A stretch of DNA of 24,196 nucleotides from Spongospora subterranea f. sp. subterranea (GCA_049724395.1 JAUGWO010000282.1:1-24196), one strand, 5' to 3'. Positions 15,189-24,196 are shown, counted from the first letter of the stretch. Numbers and translations: made by a program. Notes: generated by a model from the sequence alone, not told the origin.

Positions 15189-17117
15189 ATGAGTGATTCC
15201 TATTCCCTCGATCGTAGTAGCTGTTCTTCCAATTCAGATTTGGAGACTTTGCCCACTGATGGTGCTATTACTGTTCCATCGCAAACAGTAACTTCAAAGG
15301 TTACCAACTGTGGTCGTAAGCGCAAATTATCTGCCAACTCTTCTTGGATTTGGAATTATTTTGAAAAACGCGATACTGGCATCATCTGCTCTCAGTGTTC
15401 CAGCAAAAAGCGAAAGATCTATTCTATCAGAACCGGAAATAGCTTGTTTAAACGTCATCTTGAGGTCGCCCACAAACTCAAGCAAGATGGCAAAACAGGT
15501 GATCCCAACCAGAGTACTCTGGATGTAACTGGTAATGTGGTGGATCCTCTGGCGATGGATGATGAAAAGAAGGCGGAACTGCTGAAATCTTTGGTGGAGT
15601 TTGTTGTTGATAACAAGCAACCCTTCCGTTTGGTTGAGTCCAAGTCGTTTGCAATCTTCTGCAGCAAAATGAACCGCAGATTTATCTTGCCTAGCCGTCG
15701 TACTTTCGTGAGGTCCTTGCATGACGAATATGCAGAAGCCCTGCAAAGCTTTTTGTTACATATCGAGCGCATTCCTGGCCAAGTAGCACTCACGTTAGAT
15801 GGATGGTCTTCAAGAGTCATGAAGGGGTATTTGGTTATCACAATGCACTGGATAGACGAAAGATGGCGCTTGAAAAATGCTGTATTGGAATTTAAATATT
15901 TTCCTCGTCCTCATAACCAGCATACCACAAGTGACTTGATAATCACGATTTTGAAGGAATTGAATATCCATACAAAAGTTCACGCGATCACGTCGGATAG
16001 TGGTGGCGAGATGGTTCCAGCCATCAAACTTGTTCACTCCTATCTCCAGCGTGAGTTGGCGTTAAATTTCTGCAGTACAATCGACTTTCATATGCGCTGT
16101 GTTTGCCATGTGATAAACCGAGCTGTTGTTGACGCGACTGCGCTAATCAAACGTGAGGTTTCATTGCTCCGAGATCTGCTGAAGATGGTTCGAGGTTCAG
16201 GGATGATCCGTCAAAAATATGCTGATCTCAGTGTAGTGCTTGGTCGGGCAACAAAGCAAGTTGTGCCGAATCTAGATGTCGAAACTAGATGGAACTCTAT
16301 GTTCTTGATGGTTGAAGATTCCTTCAAGAATAAAGACATTTTGGAGGCTATCTGCAATCAAGAGGAGTTCCTGGACAAGCTTGGGCCGTTGAAATTGTCA
16401 GACATGGATTGGCGCATTCTCAAATCCTGCAAAGATTTCCTGTCTTCGGCGTATCAGTGCACAAAGGCTGCAAGTGGTCAAAATTTCGTCACGCTTGCCA
16501 TGCAGCCATTGATCTACTCGCATCTAAAAAGCCTATGTGAGTCTACCATTTCAGGCACTACAACTACAGGGTTCACAACCCCCAAAGTTAAAGCTGCGGC
16601 AGAGGCGATGCTATACAAGCTTGAGAAGTATTCCGGGAACCTGAACAACAACACGGCTACCATCGCTTTGTTCTTGGATCCAAGACGAAGCAGCTCTGAT
16701 GCGTCTGAGGAAACGAAGCGATTAATCCGAGAAATCTTAGCTACTGATTATGGATATTTGCCTGTTCAGCAGGAGGACATGGACTCAACAGCATTCAATC
16801 TGTTTGCTTCCCTGTCGGACCCACAGCAGGACGTTGTCACGGATGAAGTGGAAGACTTCTGCTTCATGACTTTGAAGGCCGATAAGTCGTGTAAATGTCC
16901 AGTCGCGTGGTGGAAGCAGCAGACTGGGCGCTTCCCGAAGCTAAGCCTTCTGGCTCGTGATACTCTGATGATAATGGGGTCGTCTGTCGCTTCGGAATCA
17001 GCCTTCTCTGATTCTGGTGATTTTGTTAGTGCCGATCGCACAATGTTATCTGACGAGAAAATAACGGTGATGATGAAATTACGGTCGTGGAACCGTTTGA
17101 TCGGCAAGTTTGATTAA
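15189..17117 (+). CDS. hAT transposase, 642 residues, BED zinc finger and RNase H-like fold
   Basis: The enzyme cuts and rejoins hAT ends in the nucleus. Order of parts: acidic Ser-rich N-terminus; basic patch GRKRKL (42-47); BED-type zinc finger with Cys67, Cys70, His90 and His95 (ICSQC…FKRHLEVAH); RNase H-like fold with TLDGWSS (catalytic Asp204) and AITSDSGGEM (Asp270); the conserved RCVCHVINRA (303-312); and the C-terminal hAT dimerisation region with AWWKQQTGRFPKLSLLARD and VASESAFS (Glu603 as third acidic residue). Length is within the usual 600-800 range. The start ATG follows an AT-rich leader within the element and no nearer ATG is needed. The stop TAA overlaps an AATAAA signal. All key residues are present and there are no internal stops or frameshifts, so the gene may be active or recently so. 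Confidence 0.93.
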   Translation: MSDSYSLDRSSCSSNSDLETLPTDGAITVPSQTVTSKVTNCGRKRKLSANSSWIWNYFEKRDTGIICSQCSSKKRKIYSIRTGNSLFKRHLEVAHKLKQDGKTGDPNQSTLDVTGNVVDPLAMDDEKKAELLKSLVEFVVDNKQPFRLVESKSFAIFCSKMNRRFILPSRRTFVRSLHDEYAEALQSFLLHIERIPGQVALTLDGWSSRVMKGYLVITMHWIDERWRLKNAVLEFKYFPRPHNQHTTSDLIITILKELNIHTKVHAITSDSGGEMVPAIKLVHSYLQRELALNFCSTIDFHMRCVCHVINRAVVDATALIKREVSLLRDLLKMVRGSGMIRQKYADLSVVLGRATKQVVPNLDVETRWNSMFLMVEDSFKNKDILEAICNQEEFLDKLGPLKLSDMDWRILKSCKDFLSSAYQCTKAASGQNFVTLAMQPLIYSHLKSLCESTISGTTTTGFTTPKVKAAAEAMLYKLEKYSGNLNNNTATIALFLDPRRSSSDASEETKRLIREILATDYGYLPVQQEDMDSTAFNLFASLSDPQQDVVTDEVEDFCFMTLKADKSCKCPVAWWKQQTGRFPKLSLLARDTLMIMGSSVASESAFSDSGDFVSADRTMLSDEKITVMMKLRSWNRLIGKFD

Positions 17118-17122
17118 ATAAA
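17117..17122 (+). promoter_or_regulatory. Polyadenylation signal AATAAA of the hAT transposase
   Basis: AATAAA overlaps the last base of the stop codon and lies upstream of an AT-rich stretch inside the element. Confidence 0.5.
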
Positions 17123-17152
17123 TATATTTATGGAGTTTGTCGTTAAATTTTA

Positions 17153-17230
17153 AATTAACCGGTTAACTGGTTGGTTAACCGGTTAATTAACTGGTTAACC
17201 CTTCCGGTGTTTTTTTGGGACCGGTTAACC
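17153..17230 (+). promoter_or_regulatory. Right subterminal palindrome cluster of the hAT element
   Basis: TTAACCGGTTAAC, GGTTAACCGGTTAATTAAC, CTGGTTAACC and ACCGGTTAACC follow one another, mirroring the left cluster. Confidence 0.65.
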
Positions 17231-17235
17231 ATTGA

Positions 17236-17255
17236 CCGACTTGTGCCCACCCCTA
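17236..17255 (-). repeat. hAT right terminal inverted repeat
   Basis: On the minus strand this reads TAGGGGTGGGCACAAGTCGG, matching the left end. The preceding two bases also match (GG on both sides), so the repeat could start at 14879/17257. Confidence 0.85.
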
Positions 17256-17284
17256 CCAAAAGGGGTAAAGTGGCCTGTAGTCCT

Positions 17285-17341
17285 TACCGACAGACACTCT
17301 ACCGACAGACACTCTACCGACAGACACTCTACCGACAGACC
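17285..17341 (+). repeat. 15-bp tandem repeat, 3.8 copies
   Basis: TACCGACAGACACTC is repeated at 17285, 17300 and 17315, with a partial copy at 17330. The copies are identical, so the expansion is recent. Confidence 0.95.
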
Positions 17342-17361
17342 CTAGTGGTATTAGTGCGTGA

Positions 17362-17487
17362 GTGACACGTGTGTCAGTTCGGGGAGAGTCGGTGTTTTCC
17401 CCCGCGGGGAGAGATTCCAGTCTCTCCCCGCGGGACCCTTATGTACAGTAACAAATTAGTCATTCCGCTATTAACTGCGCGTGTCAC
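17362..17487. repeat. 126-bp sequence with 8-bp terminal inverted repeats, LTR-like tips
   Basis: GTGACACG at 17362-17369 is the exact complement of CGTGTCAC at 17480-17487. One base inside, the ends are TG…CA on either strand, as in short LTRs. It lies at the 3' side of the minus-strand Ty3/gypsy fossil, where an LTR is expected. No second copy was found at the other end, so it may instead be a separate foldback insertion. Confidence 0.4.
17401..17434. other. Perfect GC-rich hairpin
   Basis: CCCGCGGGGAGAGA (17401-17414) and TCTCTCCCCGCGGG (17421-17434) are exact complements separated by a 6-base loop, TTCCAG. A 14-bp perfect stem is unlikely by chance. It could act as an RNA or DNA stem within the LTR-like sequence. 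Confidence 0.9.
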
Positions 17488-17837
17488 GCATCGAGATGAT
17501 GTCAGTCGATACGAAGTTGATGGAGTCCTTTGCGACAGGGAACGATAGTGGAGGGAAAGCAGGTGGAGGCCAACCCAATGACACACGTACTCCCAAGGCG
17601 TGCTTCAAAGGTAATTCACTGTACAGTATATCAATCGTACTCTTGGCCTCGCGCATCCTATGTATTTACATAGGCAGCGGACAATGACCAAAATATGCAC
17701 TGAAAAGGGTAACCTGAACCATTACCCCAATCTTTGTAGCTGTCCTGTAAAAAGGATGGGAAAGACAATGCCGACTCCAGACAACTGGGGTCAACGAATT
17801 GCACAGTATCTCGTCAAACGGATTGCTGTGATCACAT

Positions 17838-18678
17838 TTACCGAACTGAAAAGGAAATCAGGAACAACACCACTAAATCTGTCAGACAGTGTACGCTTGA
17901 CTGTAACATTACGTGTACGCTTGACTGTAACATTACGTGTACGCTTGACTGTAACATTACGTGTACGCTTGACTGTAACATTACGTGTACGCTTGACTGT
18001 AACATTACGTGTACGCTTGACTGTAACGTTACGTGTACGCTTGACTGTAACGTTACGTGTACGCTTGAATATAACATTACGTGTACGCTTGACTGTAACA
18101 TTACGTGTACGCTTGACTGTAACACATTGGTGGACTCGTTGCATCTGATGAAACGGGCCATTCTGGAGCATTGGTCCACCACGACAAGGACGGAATCGTA
18201 ACCTCTTGATTTTGGGAGCTTGACAATGAAATCCATCGATACTGAGAACCACAATTCGAATGGAATTGGCAATGGTACTAGTAATCCGCGGGGCTGATGG
18301 CGGGCCGGTTTCGATCGGCGTCATGTGTCACACGAAGCAACGTATTGAGACACGAACGGGCGAATCGCACGTACGGCGAATAAGACTTAGGGTCTTGTCA
18401 ATACCAAAGTGACCGTCAACAGGGGAATCATGCAAATTGCGTCAAATCTCCAGTTTGCAATCGTCACCAACCACCACGAGCGACTGGTCGCGGTACAGAA
18501 GTCCTTCATGGAGATGAAATCGCCTGCCTTGTGGTTTTTCCAAGATCGCGACGATCCGTTTCGTAAACGGGTCTGACAGTTGATGGTGACGAATGCGGTC
18601 GATCAGTGGTTTCAAGTTCGTTGATGACGGTTGATCGCTCAGGACACATATGCTTGCTGATGGGTTTACGAGAAACAA
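17838..18678 (-). pseudogene. Ty3/gypsy fossil: integrase region with an internal minisatellite
   Basis: The N-terminal part has DPFTKRIVAIL and GLLYRDQSLVVVGDD (about 18442-18610), followed by a His-rich zinc-binding-like block (about 18400-18440). The core begins with FSVSMDFIVKLPKSRGYDSV and VVVDQCSRMARF (about 18160-18250), which contains the first catalytic Asp. Beyond it the sequence runs into the 24-bp array. Broken. Confidence 0.8.
17889..18123. repeat. 24-bp minisatellite, 10 copies, inside the integrase region
   Basis: ACGCTTGACTGTAAC recurs every 24 bases ten times, at 17892, 17916 and onward to 18108. Two units have AACGTT in place of AACATT and one has TTGAATATAAC. It adds an 8-residue peptide repeat in each frame and lies within Ty3/gypsy coding sequence, so it expanded after the insertion of that element or was inherited with it. 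Confidence 0.95.
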
Positions 18679-18817
18679 CTCGGAGGCAAAAGTTTCATCG
18701 ACTGCTGTAGGACAGATTCGTCGGCGGCGTTTGGTTAATATTCTGGTCAGCGAGATAAGGCATCCGCTTTCCCGTTCAACTTTCCTGCGCGATGCCGAAT
18801 CCGATAATCAAACCCAT

Positions 18818-19162
18818 TCAAGTAATGGGACCAGCGAACAAGGCGGCGACTCGGTTTGTGGTTGTTGAGAAATACGCCAGATTTCTGTGATCACTGTGTA
18901 CGACGGTTGGGTTGTGGTTAGAGTCCAAGAATTGGCGCCATTTCTGAAACGCAATTACAATTGCCAACAATTCTTTCGGATAGTTGATCTCGGCTGGTGT
19001 CATTTTACGGGAATGATAAGCAATTGGGTGCAATTCACCATCGTTATCTCGTTGTGACAGGATCATTGCAATGGCAACATCGGAGGCATCGGTTTCGACT
19101 TCGCATGGGAGCGCAGGGTTGAAGTGTGACAGGATGGGCGCGGAGGTGAACGCTGCTTTCAA
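18818..19162 (-). pseudogene. Ty3/gypsy fossil: RNase H domain
   Basis: KAAFTSAPILSHFNP, then EVETDASDVAIAMILSQ (catalytic Asp in Thr-Asp-Ala-Ser), HPIAYHSRKMTPAEINY, ELLAIVIAFQKWRQFL (catalytic Glu) and VVHSDHRNLAYF (catalytic Asp). These follow RT in the order expected for Ty3. Confidence 0.9.
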
Positions 19163-19806
19163 GGTTTCGTGAAGTGGATGTCCCAGTGAAGCGGCACCCC
19201 ATCGCGCGTCAAATTTATCAACGGATAATCTATATCTGAAAAGGAGCGGATGAACTTGCGATAAAAGTTAGCGAACCCAAGGAAGGTCTGAACTGCAGCG
19301 ACATCGTTGGGCGTCTCCCAATCGAGAATTGTATGAATTTTGGCAGGATCCAGACGCAACCCTTTATGAGACACGAGATAGCCCAGAAATTCTACCTCGT
19401 GCGCCCCGAAAATACATTTCTCCAACTTCGCGTACAAATTCGCGTCTCTGAGTCGGGTGAGAACGAAGCGGACGTGCTTGTCGTGCTCGGCCTCTGATGA
19501 AGAGAAAACTAAGATATCGTCCAAGTAAATCACGACGAAACTGTCAAGGTAATCTCGGAACAAGTCGTTCATAAAATGCTGGAACGCAGCCGGTGCATTA
19601 GCCAGGCCAAAAGGCATTACTTGGTATTCGAATAGGCCATTCGGTGTGCGAAACGCGGTTTTCCATTCGTCGCCCTTCCGAATCCGGACTTGGTTGTATG
19701 CCCGACAAAGATCAAATTTGGAAAACCATCGAGCGGAGCTAAGCTGTGCCAACATTTGATCAACGAAGGGAAGTGGATAGCGGTCCCTGATAGTAATGGC
19801 ATTCAA
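19159..19806 (-). pseudogene. Ty3/gypsy fossil: reverse transcriptase domain
   Basis: Clear RT blocks in order: [31 protein letters not shown] (first catalytic Asp), MPFGLANAPAAFQHFMND, VVIYLDDILVFSSS (Tyr-x-Asp-Asp pair), AKLEKCIFGAHEVEFLGYLV and FLGFANFYRKFI. The match to chromovirus-like and fungal/protist Ty3 elements is strong by motif. Confidence 0.93.
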
Positions 19807-20459
19807 TTTCCGATAGTCGATGCATAGGCGTAGAGACTAGAGAGCCGTCTTTTTTCTTGACAAAGAGGACTGGAGCGCCAGCGGGTGACTGCGACGGACG
19901 AAAGAACCTACGGGAGAGATTGTCTGAATATATTTCTTAAGCGCTTCCTGTTCTCTGGGAGAGAGGCCATACGACCGAACGGTGGCTCAGTACCTGGTTT
20001 TCAAATCGATGCAACAATCGTACGGGCGATATGGCGGAAGTTGGTCTGCTTGTCGTTTATCGAACACACTAGCAAAGTCGATATACTTTTCGGGAGGTGT
20101 CGCCAAAACGTGAGGCATGGCAAGCTGGGGGAGGGGGTAAGGCGCTTTTAAACTGGATAGAGTAGCATTCGTCATTTTCCTGGGATGTCGCAAGAAAATT
20201 CTCCGCATTGACGGTGCAAATTGAAATTCGGGGCTCAGTATCGACGGAATTTGGTGTGTTTTTGAGCTTGGAACGTGGCTTTAAGCTACCAATAGACCAA
20301 TCGATATCAGGATTGTGAAATGACAGCCACGAAATGCCAAGAATGATTGGGTGGTTTGGTGAATCAATGACGTTAAAGACTACTCGACTCTGGAACTGGG
20401 AAGCGACAGTAGTAAGTATTGGTATAGATAGGATTCTCTGCCGCCCATCGACCACATTG

Positions 20460-20830
20460 GGACCGACCGGGCACAATTTCCGATTCAGTGGAACGGCGCT
20501 TATGTGGGCGAATGTTGCATCTACAAAAGAAGAGGTTGCACCGCAATCGATAAGTACTGTCCTGGTGAGAAGGCGAGTACCAATTTGAAGAATAGCATTG
20601 GCGGTGAGGCAACGGCTAGACAGCGATCGGGCATAATAAAGTGTGGACAAGCAGTGATGCGAGGATTCAGAAAAAATATTACGGTTTAGTGACAGCCCGG
20701 GGAATCCGGCGTCCATCACTCCTTCGCATTTCCCGACCGTATCGCTCGATTCGGGCATGTCGCGATCCTGTGCCCTGGCTGCCGACAATACACAAATACT
20801 TGTCAATAGGACACACCTCTAATGCTTTTG
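20460..20830 (-). pseudogene. Ty3/gypsy fossil: zinc knuckle and aspartic protease region
   Basis: A Cys-x-x-x-Gly-His-x4-Cys-like zinc knuckle (YCRQPGHRIATCPN) lies near 20740-20790. The protease signature is LIDCGATSSFVDATF (about 20500-20550), where the family motif is Asp-Ser/Cys-Gly-Ala. A downstream block ILGISWLSFHNPDIDW (about 20290-20345) is the conserved hydrophobic segment after the protease active site. Confidence 0.75.
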
Positions 20831-22150
20831 TACTTTATGCACAAATTTCAGCTGGGGTCCCTGAGAAAGAAAACTTTGTTGAAATTTTGCTTCAAATCCA
20901 TTCAAGATTGAGAATACGGCAAAGCCAGGTATGATTGGCTGCGTTCAACTAGTCGTCCTATCGGCAATAGTCTCAACATCTACGGGTCAATCGAAGGGCT
21001 GTTTCAGAATTATAGGGTTTTTGTGTCGACCCAATGTGGAATTCCTGTTGATACTATGACACGATAGGTTCGAGTAAAAAGAGAAAATTTGGGTCTTGTT
21101 CAGAATGTGTCGGAACAGACCCTTAAAATGCGGTATAACAGGACGTTCTTGTCATCTTTGGCGTAATCTGGAAGAGTTATTAAAGAGAAAGTTTCGGGTG
21201 CGACGTTGTGAAAGATCGAAGGTCAAACTGTGTCACAAACTTGTACTCAATGTGCTCCATTGCATATTAAACAACCGTTTATAGGGGGAGGACGTGGCAA
21301 AAACATTTCCAAGACTGTTTTCGGTATAAGATGTCCTCCTTTAGTGATTCGCCCAGCGAAAGAGGTAGCGGTTTTGAAACTGTTTTCAGATGTACTGTAC
21401 TTGGTTGAGATGAATTTCGCCTTGGAAAGAACTAATTTGTAGAAAGCAGCTTCGTCTTTTCGAGCAGCTTGTGATTCAGAAGCAAACTCGAGTGCGTGTT
21501 CGATTATGATTTTCAAACTATTCGGTCGAATGCCGTTGATCAGATATTTGATTTTTTTTTTATTCCTTTCTCGTCAGCGAACAAATCAGCGATCCCAAGG
21601 TCTATTAGAAGTTCATCCATTCTGGAGAAAAGAGCGATAATGCGATGTTGATGATCTTTTGGTCCCATGTCATTAAGACTTGTGGTCGATCAATATCAAC
21701 TCCTCCAGACACGGATGTGGCTTTTAGGATCTGCTTCAAATGAGTAATGATGTCCGGATCGGTCACCTCCTGGAGCGATGATCCGATTTAAGCTTTTGCA
21801 AAGGGTTTTAGGCGAATGGAATTGTGCTTTTGATAAAACAGCAGTGATAGATTCGCCATATATCTGACGTCGCTCAGCGACAAGTGACTCGTAAGCGGAT
21901 CGTTGTCAAAGGAGATTCGCAATTGAATGAAAATAAAAATTTCTGAGTTTGGGGGGATTCAACAGGATCTGCCAGATCTAACAAGTTGACTGATAATAAG
22001 AGTTTCAGTACCGCTGGAAGAGCTATTCGACTGAGAATCAGCAACTTCACGATTAGTGTGGTCTCGACTGTTCACCATTCGCCTCAAAAGTCAGTAGAAA
22101 GATACCAAGAGGTTGTTTACCAGTTGAACCGGTTTGTACTGAGTTTAGAG
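20830..22150 (-). pseudogene. Ty3/gypsy fossil: gag-like region
   Basis: Assigned mainly by position upstream of protease. One segment (21247-21516) is helix-prone and charged (EHALEFASESQAARKDEAAF) and ends in a Cys/His cluster, GCLICNGAH, of the kind found in gag. The limits are approximate and the region is broken. Confidence 0.45.
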
Positions 22151-23680
22151 ATTAAAGCCGGTGGTAGAGGTGAAAATGTGTAAACAAAGGTTTAAGAGAG
22201 TTCGTAAAACTTGTAAGAACGATTTATTGAATAAGGGACATACAGTTGTCGTTAGAGGAATGAGAGCAGAGAGGGCTTTACATATCTACAGGTTATGATG
22301 TATCGCCAGGTGCGGTTTCGGGTGTCCAATACTTCCCACGATTATCTGGTATATTGGGATCGGCACCTCGATCCATAAGAATCTGGGCAATATCCAAACT
22401 GGAAATACAAAAACTCACTATCGAAGATGTGATCAGAACCGGACTGTAATTTCAACCAACCGATCACGAGTAAACGCCAGAAACAGAGCAGTTTGACATA
22501 ATTTGTTTCGGAAATTGATTATTTCTGACGTGGACTGACGGTTGACATTTGGGTCCCTGTGAGATCAGATCAGCGACTTCAATGATATCGACACCCATTA
22601 ACAATATACAGGGGTGCATCAGATAACTTCCAATTCAAATACACTGAGGGATCCCTCATCCCGTTTTGACCCAGAACATCGGCCGGTCTTGGCGTCGCCT
22701 CCTCAAGTATAGATATAATGGTCTCTGAACTTCTATGAGATTTGACATGAGATCTTTGGTAAATATAACATGATAAAAGGTGTGTACAGATTATGAAGTA
22801 TCGCCAGGTGAAGTGCTGTGTTCCCATCAGCATTAGCAATACTGGGGTTGGCGCCTCTCTTCAACAATTTCATAACCAAAACTTCCCTAATCCATCAGTG
22901 TTAATGAGGGACCGATCAGTGTCCTCACAATATCAATTGACCAACCGATTACACTTAATAGCACAATGGAAAATATTGGACCCTTCATTGTACAGGTGGT
23001 TGATATCAATATTTCGTATCATTGACAGAATAGAATCGTCTGATCTGTGAGAAAATCAGTAACTGTTGAAGTGTTTGGTGAGATCTGTTTAACTCACAGT
23101 TCGAATAGAAGAGTGTGAAATGGTGTAATCCCACTATAATCCGCTATTGTGGGATCGGCACCGTTCTCCAACAGAATTTGGGCGATATCAACACTGGGGA
23201 TACGAGACCTTAGTATTGAACTCGCTGATCAGAGCCAGACAGAGGATTTGACCAACCGATTATTATGAACTGCCAAACAGAAAGCAGTTTGGCCATCATG
23301 TCTCTTCAAATTGATTATAGCGTCGCACGAGAGAGCGAGTATATTCCTGACGACATCTCTGAGTCTGTGAGATCAGATCAGGACCTTTCATGTGCCCGAC
23401 CGATATCTGACCAACATACAGGTACTCATGCAGTTTGTCACTTAAATCCCTGAAGAATCGTGATGTCATCTTATTCTGGAGCACAAGGTGGATTGGTTTT
23501 GGACTCGCCGCTTTAATTATATCAATGAAGATCTGATCACTTCTGTAGAAATTGTAATAAGCTATTTTGATAAGTCAACAATTTGAATTGTCCATAATAC
23601 AGTTCAAACATTATTGCCAGGTGAAGTACAGTATTCCCATCAAGATCAGGAATTATAGTAGTGGCGCCTCTCTCCAACAG

Positions 23681-23906
23681 ATGTTTGATCAAAACTTCCC
23701 TAAATTATCAGTTTGATTGAGGCGCTGATCAATATCCAGCACTAATTACTACCAACCGTTTGCTTTTAAATGCATATCGGAGCAGAGTCTTTCCACGCCT
23801 GTCCACGTGGTTGACATCAATATTTTTGATCCTCAAAATGATCATTTCGTCTGTCCTGTCAGCACATTAGTAAGAATTTCAATATTTTGTGAGATTTGGG
23901 CGATAT
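23681..23906. repeat. Recent duplication, copy 1 (ankyrin array)
   Basis: About 226 bases nearly identical, by eye about 95%, to 23971-24196 at an offset of 290 bases. It covers an intron and the exon encoding VNHVDRRGKTLLRYA. Confidence 0.9.
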
Positions 23907-23970
23907 ACATGTCAGCAGTTGGCAAACGAGAGTGAAATGGTGAGTATCCAGCGGCGAATTTCTTCAAAAG

Positions 23971-24196
23971 ATGTTTGATCAAAACTTCCCTAAATTATCA
24001 GTTTGATTGAGGCGATGATCAATATCCAGCACTAATTACGACCAACCGTTTGTCTTCAACTGCATATCGGAGCAGAGTCTTTCCACGCCTGTTCACGTGG
24101 TTGACATCAATATTTTGAATCATCAAAATGATCATTTCGTCTGTCCTGTCAGCACATTAGTAAAAATTTGAATATTTTGTGAAATTTGGGCGATAT
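23971..24196. repeat. Recent duplication, copy 2, running to the window edge
   Basis: Partner of 23681-23906; it continues beyond the window. The high identity compared with the other ankyrin units shows the array is still expanding by unequal exchange. Confidence 0.9.

Larger units (their letters stand above)
14881..17255 (+). mobile_element. hAT-superfamily DNA transposon, complete-looking
   Basis: About 2375 bases bounded by matching terminal inverted repeats: TAGGGGTGGGCACA at 14881 and its complement ending at 17255, with TCGGT shared after two mismatched bases. Inside both ends lie clusters of the palindrome CCGGTTAACCGG and shorter pieces of it, as expected for subterminal transposase-binding sites. 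Between them is one uninterrupted transposase frame. An 8-bp target-site duplication could not be seen: the flanks are GAGTCGGG on the left and CCAAAAGG on the right. This suggests an old or rearranged insertion, or that the true tips are a few bases off. Confidence 0.85.
17488..22150 (-). mobile_element. Ty3/gypsy-type LTR retrotransposon fossil, broken
   Basis: Minus-strand element in the Ty3/gypsy order: gag-like part, zinc knuckle, protease, reverse transcriptase, RNase H, integrase. It is broken, with at least eight interruptions by eye, and a tandem array has grown inside the integrase region. RT and RNase H are the best preserved parts, so it is not extremely old; the gag side and the integrase side are worse. 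Ends are uncertain: the left (3') end may include the 126-bp LTR-like sequence, and no LTR was recognised near the right (5') end. The domain order with integrase after RNase H distinguishes it from Copia. Confidence 0.85.
22290..24196 (-). pseudogene. Ankyrin-repeat gene with short introns, decayed, at least five units
   Basis: Ankyrin repeats are about 33-residue helix-loop-helix units for protein binding. On minus, typical pieces are LKRGANPSIANADGNTALHL (about 22800-22870), DIAQILLENGADPTIADYSG (about 23140-23200), LLERGATTIIPDLDGNTVLH (about 23620-23690) and DIAQILMDRGADPNIPDN (about 22345-22400). These alternate with a second exon type carrying MIRNIDINHL, IINLKRHDGQTAFCLAVHNN or VNHVDRRGKTLLRYA. 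The clearest intron is 23097-23045 (53 nt, GTGAGT…TTTTCTCACAG), with similar CTGATCTCACAG acceptors elsewhere. Stops and frame changes in several units indicate decay, but missed splice sites could explain some. The 5' part lies beyond the window. The terminal unit near 22290 is the most broken. Confidence 0.75.

Noticed and set aside
14865-17265. 8-bp target-site duplication of the hAT element
   Set aside because: GAGTCGGG and CCAAAAGG do not match; shifting the ends by one to three bases did not help.
20334-20934. Plus-strand ORFs over the protease and zinc-knuckle region
   Set aside because: They are antisense shadows of the Ty3/gypsy fossil.

Overview
The window is nuclear DNA from a eukaryote and is dominated by repeats. 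Four kinds of transposon (a non-LTR element, a Tc1/mariner element, a hAT element and a Ty3/gypsy element) are interspersed with at least six short tandem arrays and a few gene-like stretches. The host's own coding pieces appear to be split by short GT-AG introns of about 50-63 bases. The hAT, mariner and Ty3 proteins are of types common in fungi and protists, and a possible WSC-like cysteine motif fits that. The host cannot be named from sequence alone.

Layout. 1-2395 is an 18-bp minisatellite that runs off the left edge. 2394-5790 is a decayed LINE encoding OTU-type cysteine protease, APE-type endonuclease, reverse transcriptase and RNase H in that order on the plus strand. It is split by a mariner fossil on the minus strand (3314-4240) that carries an inverted duplication. 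5790-8350 holds only doubtful open frames. 8359-9069 (minus) encodes a proline-rich repeat protein. 9210-9818 (minus) reads well as a small secreted protein of three or four exons. 10050-10770 is a 90-bp satellite. 11051-11574 (minus) has a cysteine-rich, possibly WSC-like domain with a signal-like segment upstream. 12723-13841 is a 372-residue ORF built of 9/18-residue repeats, directly followed by a second OTU-endonuclease LINE copy (13820-14600) and a tRNA-like, SINE-like block (14601-14880).

14881-17255 is a complete-looking hAT transposon with matching terminal inverted repeats, subterminal palindromes and an uninterrupted 642-residue transposase. 17285-17487 has a 15-bp array and a GC-rich hairpin inside a short terminally inverted sequence. 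About 17488-22150 (minus) is a broken Ty3/gypsy fossil with a 24-bp minisatellite expanded inside its integrase region. 22290-24196 (minus) is a decayed, intron-containing ankyrin-repeat array whose last unit is a recent duplication.

Two observations stand out. Both copies of the OTU-bearing LINE are preceded by a different, reading-frame-compatible tandem-repeat array. All six short tandem arrays have unit lengths divisible by three (15, 18, 24, 27/54, 30 and 90 bp), although only some lie in recognisable genes.
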